Position numbers and translations under genes: made by a program. From the NCBI GenBank assembly GCA_021399405.1, contig JAAFKL010000036.1, forward strand, positions 1 to 23,140: a stretch of DNA of 23,140 bases. Direction: 5' to 3'. The stretch comes from Candidatus Heimdallarchaeota archaeon (lineage in GTDB: Archaea > Asgardarchaeota > Heimdallarchaeia > Heimdallarchaeales > Kariarchaeaceae). Positions 1 through 4,827 of this stretch are shown here, in pieces. A model generated the notes under the pieces. That model did not search any database. It worked only from the letters and a program-made list of their open reading frames with translations, and was not told where the DNA came from. Numbering within the stretch: the stretch's first letter is position 1; the number at the start of each line of letters is the position of its first letter.

Positions 1-83
1 CCTCATCAATACCCTTCTCGCCTCAAGCGACGGGCGGTGTGTGCAAGCTCCAGGGGAGTATTCAGGATGTCATAATGAAACAT
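1..83 (-). rRNA. 16S rRNA 3'-region fragment (orphan or pseudogene)
   Basis: Positions 30-44 (plus strand) are an exact copy of the universal 16S site ACGGGCGGTGTGTGC, so the gene is read on the minus strand and runs off the left edge. The form with G before CACACACC is the archaeal type. Reading upstream on the minus strand, the TGAATAC block and a helix-43-like hairpin (4-bp arms at 67-70 and 80-83 with a 9-nt loop) also match 16S layout. Beyond about position 83 the expected conserved GTAATC block is not found, and nothing further upstream looks like the first 1,350 nt of a 16S. The piece just before the universal site is also divergent (CCTGGAGCTTGC where CCTGCTCCTTGC is usual). It could be a truncated copy, an exon bordering an intron, or an assembly junction. 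Confidence 0.75.
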
Positions 84-349
84 GTCTGATAAGTTGGTAG
101 GAAAGGAAGGTGATCTAATTCTTCATGTTAATAATCAATAACTCTTTAGGATTGGATATATATCCTTTAACAATAGTATCATTTCCTTTTTTTTTGCTTG
201 ATCTGAGAGAATACAACTTTAAGAAATGAAATCTTCTATTGTATCTTATGTGGTCATTTATAGTAAGAAAAACCATTTTTATGAGTATAAAACAAAGAAT
301 TGATGATTCGAAGTTGATGTTTAGAGAGAGGTAATCTAAAGTAATTGTA

Positions 350-628
350 TCATTCAATTGATTTTGCTTTATTTAGGAGATATTGCAATCCATTACTTGT
401 AAGCTTCCAAGTCATTTCTCCACTAGGATTCATTTGAATTAATTTTTTTGTTCGAAGTTTTGTAAATGCTTTTTCTATTTTTCTCATAACTTTTGGATTG
501 TTTTTATCTTCTTGGTGGAGTCTCTTGAAAATCTCTTGTTTAGAATATCGACCAGATAAGGAATAATTAACTGTTTCCCCGATTGCATTCAGTAATTTTT
601 CTTCTGATGGGGTAAGTTCTACTTCCAT
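350..628 (-). CDS. Small winged-helix DNA-binding protein (92 aa)
   Basis: This 92-residue protein is predicted to bind DNA. It opens with LTPSEEKLLNAIGE and continues with helices and a KAFTKLRTKKLIQ recognition-type segment, followed by MTWKLTSNGLQYLL, the strand-turn-helix wing ending common in archaeal winged-helix regulators. The open frame extends upstream to 775, but that extension is hydrophobic, low-complexity and runs over the promoter, so I chose the ATG at 628. A TATA-like sequence on the minus strand at about 648-657 lies 20-29 nt before this ATG, giving a leaderless or nearly leaderless transcript. It is divergent from the regulator at 820. The family is not recognised beyond winged helix, and the target is unknown. 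Confidence 0.75.
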   Translation of the reverse strand: MEVELTPSEEKLLNAIGETVNYSLSGRYSKQEIFKRLHQEDKNNPKVMRKIEKAFTKLRTKKLIQMNPSGEMTWKLTSNGLQYLLNKAKSIE

Positions 629-819
629 ACGATAATATACGTTTAATAATATATAAAGATTGGGTTTACAAAGTATGTAGTATATGTCAAAAGTAAACAT
701 CAATAAAAAATTAAAGATGATGGTATATGTCAAAAGTGTAATAGAATATATAAAGTATATACATAATGTAAACATTATGTTGAGAAAGTATTATATATGA
801 CTAAGTATTATATTATATT
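629..819. promoter_or_regulatory. Divergent promoter region with direct and inverted repeats
   Basis: This region separates two divergent winged-helix genes. The 15-bp sequence GTATATGTCAAAAGT occurs twice in direct orientation, at 680-694 and 723-737. An inverted repeat with 8-bp arms, ACATAATG and CATTATGT, sits at 761-780 with a 4-nt spacer. GTAAACAT occurs at 693-700 and 768-775, linking the two element types. TATA-like boxes are visible for both directions: about 648-657 for the minus gene and 789-798 for the plus gene, the latter centred 26 nt before the ATG at 820. The repeats are probable operator sites for one or both flanking regulators. Confidence 0.6.
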
Positions 820-1287
820 ATGATGAGATATAAGGCTTCTCCAGCCGTCGAACAATTCAAAAAAAACAAGGAGGATGAAAGAGAAGAAAGAAAAGATAAA
901 ATAATTTTATTTATCAAAAAAAATCCTGGTAAATCAATATATTATATCTCGAAAGAAATTGGAATCCCAAGAACTTCTTTACCTAAACTTCTTAATGAAC
1001 TAGTTGATGAAGAAGAATTAAAGGTTGTTGAGGAAAATAGTGGTAACACTAAGCGTTTGAAAAAAGCTTATTACATCACGACAATAGATGATTTTTCTTA
1101 CGACAATTTCATAGCTAATAATTTGAAAAACAAAGATTTCAATAAATTGACATTAAAATTAATGAAATCGACTTTGAAAAATAAAGGATCTTTTAGTTTA
1201 ATTTTACCTGATGAAGCAGTTGTGAAAATCAAAAATTATGAGGATCTTAAAAAGAAATTATTAGAATATGAAATTCAAATAAAATAA
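820..1287 (+). CDS. Winged-helix transcriptional regulator (155 aa)
   Basis: This is a predicted DNA-binding regulator. After a highly charged basic and acidic N-terminus (about residues 10-28), the segment KIILFIKKNPGKSIYYISKEIG, then PRTSLPKLLNELVDEEELKVVEE, is a clear helix-turn-helix followed by a wing, as in MarR/ArsR-like proteins. The C-terminal half (about 90-155) is lysine-rich, of unknown fold, and may bind a ligand or mediate dimerisation. Two ATGs are adjacent (820 and 823) and I cannot tell which is used. The TATA box at 789-798 places the transcription start at or just before the ATG, so no Shine-Dalgarno site is expected. It faces the 92-aa regulator across a shared operator region, which suggests a cross-regulated pair. 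Confidence 0.75.
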   Translation: MMRYKASPAVEQFKKNKEDEREERKDKIILFIKKNPGKSIYYISKEIGIPRTSLPKLLNELVDEEELKVVEENSGNTKRLKKAYYITTIDDFSYDNFIANNLKNKDFNKLTLKLMKSTLKNKGSFSLILPDEAVVKIKNYEDLKKKLLEYEIQIK

Positions 1288-1324
1288 ATTATTACTATTA
1301 TTTAGTTTTCAACAAAAAATAGCC

Positions 1325-1403
1325 TAAATGATCATGTTGAGATGATCTGTTCTTTACGAACATTCGTTACACGGCTCGGGCAGGGTTTGGAAATTGTCAT
1401 TTA
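1325..1403. other. Compact multi-hairpin element between convergent genes
   Basis: Two perfect hairpins abut: 1330-1347 (6-bp arms GATCAT/ATGATC, 6-nt loop) and 1348-1362 (5-bp arms TGTTC/GAACA, 5-nt loop). A third pairing, TAAATGA at 1325-1331 with TCATTTA at 1397-1403, could close the whole element. The unpaired part holds a GC-rich patch (about 1371-1390) that stands out in this AT-rich DNA. The layout recalls a small folded RNA, but I could not fit a tRNA, C/D box RNA or rRNA piece to either strand. It may be a bidirectional terminator for the convergent genes ending at 1287 and 1409, or an unrecognised small RNA. Confidence 0.4.
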
Positions 1404-1408
1404 GTGAT

Positions 1409-1957
1409 TTAATTAAAATTTCCTGATACAATATCTTCTTCATCGATATCAAAATCATTTAAGATAACGCTATTAATAGTGTATTCTTTATATTTATAGG
1501 CCTCTTCCAATAACTCTTTTTGTTTCAAATACCCATATCGATCAATAAAACTATTCAATATATCATGAAAACTGTGTAAAAAATCGCCATACCCATCTTC
1601 TGTTACGTAACAACCGTAAGATGTCAATGAATATTTTGTTAAATAAAGGATATCTGTTTTGATTCTATTCTCAGAAACTTCTTCATCAATTAATCCATTA
1701 AGAACCAATCCTTCCAATGTTAAATCAAGGATTTTGCAATAAGGACCAAAATAATGAGCTTTAAATTCAAACAAATTAAATTGTGGGTTTTCAATTTGAA
1801 ATAAGAATATAAGTTTCTGTATCCTCGTTTTGCCATAAATGGTTGGCATTTTGCCAAATAGTTGTAAAACAAGCTTTTCTCCAAGATTAAGAGAGCCTCT
1901 GGTGGAATATTGGTATGTCAACCAAATAACCTCAGAATGAGTCTCGGTCACTCTCAA
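1409..1957 (-). CDS. SocA/DUF4065-like (Panacea-type) protein, 182 aa
   Basis: The central pattern KTRIQKLIFLFQ, a spacer, FKAHYFGPYCKILDLTLEGLVLNGLI and then YSLTSYG resembles the DUF4065/SocA (Panacea) group and related YwgA-like winged-helix proteins. In that group a KLQKLLYF-type helix is followed by a YGP turn. Known members are often antitoxins or proteolysis adaptors; that is family knowledge and is not shown here. The start is uncertain. The TTG at 1957 overlaps the upstream gene by 26 nt, a TTG at 1921 is also possible, and the conserved part begins near residue 24. It is co-transcribed with the 167-aa gene and divergent from the ubiquitin-like operon, so it may regulate or cooperate with that operon. 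Confidence 0.6.
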   Translation of the reverse strand: MRVTETHSEVIWLTYQYSTRGSLNLGEKLVLQLFGKMPTIYGKTRIQKLIFLFQIENPQFNLFEFKAHYFGPYCKILDLTLEGLVLNGLIDEEVSENRIKTDILYLTKYSLTSYGCYVTEDGYGDFLHSFHDILNSFIDRYGYLKQKELLEEAYKYKEYTINSVILNDFDIDEEDIVSGNFN

Positions 1958-2435
1958 CAGACAAATTTACTACATTTGTCCGGGTAACCACATCACCTAT
2001 GTGTTCAAAGATAGGAATAAGTATTGTATCATCAGCATGTTTCTTGTTTACTAATGTAGATTTGGCAGTTTCAAATATCTCACGAATATAGGTTAAATTC
2101 AACTTGACTAACCCATTGTGATTCGGATGGAATTCAATCATTTTAATTTTCTCCAAGTGTTTCTTATCATTTTGATATTGGCTATTATTAAGTCCATCTT
2201 CACAGAATTCACCAAATTTTTCTGTGATTTGTGATTTTTTAAAAAATGTATTTGGACCATCTTCATAATGAGCTAGAAGCAAAGCTCCAATAATTTGAAT
2301 TCTTCGTTTCCTAGTTGATTTTTGACGAGATATTTCCATATCCTTCGTTCCAAATTCAGCTTCTGCTTGATCTAGTAAATCTCCAAGTCTATCCAGTAAT
2401 TCATCCTTTGGAAAATTAGGATCGAGTAGATTCAC
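1932..2435 (-). CDS. Unknown protein, first gene of a minus-strand pair (167 aa)
   Basis: I do not recognise this protein. It begins with an acidic helical segment (LDRLGDLLDQAEAEFG), then a basic stretch RQKSTRKRRIQIIGALLLAHYED. The middle part (FFKKSQITEKFGEFCEDGL followed by KKHLEKIKMIEF) reads like a helical or winged-helix DNA-binding fold with a short wing. The start is GTG at 2435. Its 3' end overlaps the next gene by 26 nt, indicating one operon. It is the closest gene across the repeat-rich promoter at 2436-2625 from the ubiquitin-like operon, making it a candidate regulator. No signal peptide or membrane segment is present. The function is open. Confidence 0.6.
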   Translation of the reverse strand: MNLLDPNFPKDELLDRLGDLLDQAEAEFGTKDMEISRQKSTRKRRIQIIGALLLAHYEDGPNTFFKKSQITEKFGEFCEDGLNNSQYQNDKKHLEKIKMIEFHPNHNGLVKLNLTYIREIFETAKSTLVNKKHADDTILIPIFEHIGDVVTRTNVVNLSVESDRDSF

Positions 2436-2479
2436 TTAATTTTAGTAACACATTAAAATATAATAGGATTGCGCATGGC

Positions 2480-2548
2480 TAAACTAGCGAAGATTCCTTT
2501 AGCTAGTTTGGAGTTGCTAGATTAACCAAGTTTACTTAAACTAGCGAA
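2480..2548. promoter_or_regulatory. Repeat cluster in the ubiquitin-like operon promoter
   Basis: The 12-mer TAAACTAGCGAA occurs twice in direct orientation, at 2480-2491 and 2537-2548. The first copy also forms an inverted repeat with GCTAGTTT at 2502-2509 (8-bp arms AAACTAGC/GCTAGTTT, 13-nt spacer). A further GCTAG lies at 2516-2520. The sites sit in the intergenic space between the divergent GTG at 2435 and the ATG at 2626. This is the arrangement expected for operators bound by a dimeric regulator, possibly one of the two minus-strand genes next door. Confidence 0.55.
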
Positions 2549-2585
2549 TCAAACCGTTTTATAAAATGATACCAATGGCAAACTA

Positions 2586-2600
2586 TGGAGTTTTTCTCCA
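2586..2600 (+). other. Small hairpin in the 5' leader of the Ubl gene
   Basis: This is a perfect 5-bp stem TGGAG/CTCCA with a TTTTT loop. It ends 10 nt before the Shine-Dalgarno-like AGGTGA at 2611-2616, which in turn lies 9 nt before the ATG at 2626. It could affect translation if the transcript starts upstream of it. No function is shown. Confidence 0.3.
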
Positions 2601-2625
2601 CTAAACATAAAGGTGAGTACAAATT

Positions 2626-2901
2626 ATGAACACAATCAACAGCGATCAATCACATGAACATGTGAAGAATAAAGGAAAAGGTCCTAAACAATATTTCGTA
2701 AATATTGAAGGAACTGAATATGAATGGGATAAAAATACCATTACAACAAGTGAAATTCGAACTCTTGGAAATCTTCCTGCAGATCAACCCATTATCTGTG
2801 AAAGGCCTGATGGGACTGAAAGGGAATTAAGAGAAGATGAAGTGGTCGAATTAAAACCAGGACACAGATATGGTCGTGCATCACGCTACAAAAGAGGATA
2901 A
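2626..2901 (+). CDS. Ubiquitin-like modifier, Multi_ubiq type, single domain
   Basis: This is predicted to be the modifier of a ubiquitin-like conjugation system. Residues about 20-85 match the Multi_ubiq family (PF14452): YFVNIEGTEYEWDKNTITTSEIR, then LGNLPADQPI and a DGTERELREDEVVELKPGHRYG ending, that is, a beta-grasp fold with the family's W and DEVVEL landmarks. Only one domain is present, after a polar, probably disordered N-terminus. The protein ends in YKRG, so a C-terminal Gly is exposed and no processing is needed before adenylation. The start is supported by AGGTGA at 2611-2616. The stop is 3 nt before the E2-like ATG. The four genes 2626-4708 are one tight operon. Similar gene sets are known mainly in bacteria, so transfer into this archaeon is likely. 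Confidence 0.85.
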   Translation: MNTINSDQSHEHVKNKGKGPKQYFVNIEGTEYEWDKNTITTSEIRTLGNLPADQPIICERPDGTERELREDEVVELKPGHRYGRASRYKRG

Positions 2902-2904
2902 TCT

Positions 2905-3306
2905 ATGAACGATAGGATATCACAAGAGATCGAATTGTTGAAAGAGAGATATCCTGATCTAATTCACGATGAGAATAAAACTTGGGTACTAATACCAAAT
3001 TTCAAATTACCAGATAAACGATTTAATAAGGAATTCACCAACATACATTTCACAATTCCGTCAGGATTCCCAAATTCGGGCCCCGATAATTTTTTTGTTC
3101 ATGTCGATTTAAGACTTGCAAATAATCAAATGCCCCCTGCTTTCAATCCAAACTCAAAATCCAATACCGGTGAAGCAAAAGCACCTGGAGAGTGGGGTTG
3201 GTTTTCTTGGCATCCAAATAAATGGCAACCATCAGCTCAGTTCGAAAAAGGAGACAACCTACTATCGTTTGTAAGAAGTATTGGAGTTAGGCTTAGAGGG
3301 GGATAA
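2905..3306 (+). CDS. E2-like protein (Prok-E2_E type), cysteine-free, LRGG tail
   Basis: This is an E2/UBC-fold protein of the Prok-E2_E type (PF14462 by recollection). Residues 49-68 (FTIPSGFPNSGPDNFFVHVD) match the E2 strand followed by the proline-rich turn. Residues 95-110 (GEWGWFSWHPNKWQPS) align with the E2 active-site region G-x-x-C ... W-x-P, with Ser101 where Cys is usual and W107-x-P109 kept. The 133-aa protein has no cysteine anywhere, so a thioester with the modifier is impossible. It ends in VRLRGG at 129-133, the exact tail of ubiquitin. It lies 3 nt after the Ubl gene and 3 nt before the JAB gene. It may use an oxyester on Ser, act as a scaffold, or itself be conjugated. Confidence 0.8.
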   Translation: MNDRISQEIELLKERYPDLIHDENKTWVLIPNFKLPDKRFNKEFTNIHFTIPSGFPNSGPDNFFVHVDLRLANNQMPPAFNPNSKSNTGEAKAPGEWGWFSWHPNKWQPSAQFEKGDNLLSFVRSIGVRLRGG

Positions 3307-3309
3307 ACA

Positions 3310-3849
3310 ATGAAATTTACAATTATTCTACCAGTAAAAATTCAAAAGACTATTCAAAAATATTTCTTTTCAAGTAAATTGGAACAAGGTGCAGCCTTAT
3401 TTGCACAAGAGAGATGGCAAAATGGAAATCTAATACTCGAGGTTCAAGATTATTATTTAGTCCCCAAAAGTGGCTGGGAGGTGCAACAAGATATTTATCT
3501 TCAAATGAAAGATTCTGAAAGAGCAAAGATTTTAAAAATGGCAATTGATAAAGGACTTTGCCTAATAGATTGTCATTCACATACTGGAATCTTCAATAAA
3601 GCATTCTTCTCATATTCTGATATTTCGGGTATTACTGAGTTTGCATCATATGTAAAATGGAAATTAAACGGGAAGCCCTTTGCAGCAATGGTATGGAGTA
3701 AAGGATCATTAGATTCAGTTCTATTTCAAGATGAATTCAATGAAGCTCACCAGGTGGATGAAATAAGGGTTTCCAATGGAATAATAAAAATAATTCATCC
3801 AACTAGAAGTTGGAGAGATCTAAATTATTGGAGTATGCAAAATGAGTGA
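3310..3849 (+). CDS. JAB/JAMM metalloisopeptidase (Prok-JAB type)
   Basis: This is a predicted zinc protease that removes or matures the ubiquitin-like modifier. The JAMM set is complete: Glu25 in LEQGAALF, His89 and His91 in CHSH, then Ser101 and Asp104 in SYSD (HxH-x9-SxxD). The fold is otherwise a single JAB domain of 179 aa with no extra domain, as in bacterial ubiquitin-like operons. The start ATG is 3 nt after the E2-like stop. The 3' end overlaps the E1 gene by 8 nt, so translation is probably coupled. Because both the Ubl and the E2-like protein end in Gly, either could be the group it cleaves from targets. Activity looks intact from sequence. Confidence 0.85.
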   Translation: MKFTIILPVKIQKTIQKYFFSSKLEQGAALFAQERWQNGNLILEVQDYYLVPKSGWEVQQDIYLQMKDSERAKILKMAIDKGLCLIDCHSHTGIFNKAFFSYSDISGITEFASYVKWKLNGKPFAAMVWSKGSLDSVLFQDEFNEAHQVDEIRVSNGIIKIIHPTRSWRDLNYWSMQNE

Positions 3850-4708
3850 TCACCGATTTTCAAGACATATTGGTTTATTTAGTGAAAAAGGGCAGAAGAA
3901 AGTTGAAACTCAAACGGTTGGTATTGTGGGCTTAGGTGGCTTGGGTTCGCATATCATTCAGGGGTTGGTCTATTTAGGAGTGAAGGATTTTGTGTTGATT
4001 GATGACGACATCATTGAACTTTCAAATCTCAATCGTCTAATAGGTGGGACCATACAGGATATACAACTAGGAAGTTACAAGGTAAATATAGCCACACGAT
4101 TAATAAATTCGGTTTCTCCTGATGCAAATATTAGTAGCCATATCAGCAAATTGCAAACTAAGGATGCTATAATTGCATTATCTAAGTGTACCATAATATT
4201 TGGCTGCGTAGATAATGATGGTGCTAGACAAATTTTAATGGAACTCAGTGCAGCTAACAATCTAATATATTTTGATCTCGGCACTGAAATACATATTGAT
4301 GAAGATTATTTGGACTATGGTGGAAGGATGGTTATCTCGATACCTGGCGAATATTGTTTAGTTTGTGCAAATGAGATTGATTTGGAAAGAGCAAAGTACG
4401 ATTTACTGCCGAAAGAATATCAAGATATTAGCGAAAAGCATGGCTATGGTTTAGGTGTTGAAGGAAAAGCACCATCAGTTGCATTTTTAAATGGGATCCT
4501 TGCAAATTTGGCTATAGGGGAGTTTTTAGCCTTAGTTGCGAATATCCGGGAACCTGTTGTGCATTTAAGATATTATGGAGAACGAGTGAGGATTAATCGA
4601 AGGGAGGTAAGTCAAAACCCTGATTGTTATACGTGTAATTTCATTACGAAACAGGGTTTGGGTTACGATTTAATGAGATATACAAAGTTAAAAGGAGATG
4701 TGCTATAA
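3842..4708 (+). CDS. E1-like ThiF/MoeB-family adenylating enzyme without loop cysteine
   Basis: This is predicted to adenylate the C-terminal Gly of the operon's modifier. ThiF-family landmarks are clear: GLGGLGS (30-36), DDDIIELSNLNR (54-65), a lysine in GSYK (80) and CVDNDGAR (122-129) with the catalytic Asp. Two CxxC pairs, Cys172/175 and Cys262/265, form the usual zinc site. The other two cysteines (116, 122) lie in the Rossmann core. The crossover loop after the first CxxC, where MoeB/ThiF/Uba enzymes carry a catalytic Cys, reads EKHGYGLGVEGKAPSV and has none. At 288 aa it is a stand-alone adenylation domain. It overlaps the JAB gene by 8 nt and is the last certain gene of the operon. 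Confidence 0.85.
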   Translation: MSDHRFSRHIGLFSEKGQKKVETQTVGIVGLGGLGSHIIQGLVYLGVKDFVLIDDDIIELSNLNRLIGGTIQDIQLGSYKVNIATRLINSVSPDANISSHISKLQTKDAIIALSKCTIIFGCVDNDGARQILMELSAANNLIYFDLGTEIHIDEDYLDYGGRMVISIPGEYCLVCANEIDLERAKYDLLPKEYQDISEKHGYGLGVEGKAPSVAFLNGILANLAIGEFLALVANIREPVVHLRYYGERVRINRREVSQNPDCYTCNFITKQGLGYDLMRYTKLKGDVL

Positions 4709-4827
4709 TGAGAATTAATTTCAGCTACCTCCCTACTAACAATTTATATTTTGGTTATCCTTCATATTTAATTAATAACAATAATATTGAAATCCAGTTT
4801 GGAGGTTGTCATAAGTTTGAGATCTAG
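4708..4827 (+). CDS. Candidate 39-aa micro-ORF coupled to the E1 gene
   Basis: An ATG at 4708 shares its A with the E1 stop (TAATG), a classic coupling junction, and AAGGAGA about 10 nt upstream could serve as its ribosome site. The peptide is rich in Asn, Tyr and Phe and ends with GGCHKFEI. It has no recognised domain and overlaps the start of the following surface-protein gene by 11 nt. The GGAGGT inside it (4801-4806) is the ribosome site of that next gene. The sequence is AT-biased and the peptide could be chance, so it is listed only because of the junction and the ribosome site. Confidence 0.3.
   Translation: MRINFSYLPTNNLYFGYPSYLINNNNIEIQFGGCHKFEI

Noticed and set aside
115..357. 80-aa open frame on the minus strand
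   Set aside because: Low-complexity, overlaps the stop of the 92-aa regulator, no ribosome site and no domain; likely chance in AT-rich DNA.
629..775. Upstream extension of the 92-aa regulator
   Set aside because: The extra residues are a hydrophobic low-complexity run over the promoter repeats; the ATG at 628 has the TATA box in the right place.
1325..1403. tRNA gene
   Set aside because: A 7-bp closing stem and inner hairpins are present, but no GTTCRANNC T-loop, anticodon arm or D-arm can be fitted on either strand.
3350..3580. 76-aa open frame on the minus strand inside the JAB gene
   Set aside because: Shadow of a well-supported metallopeptidase gene on the other strand.
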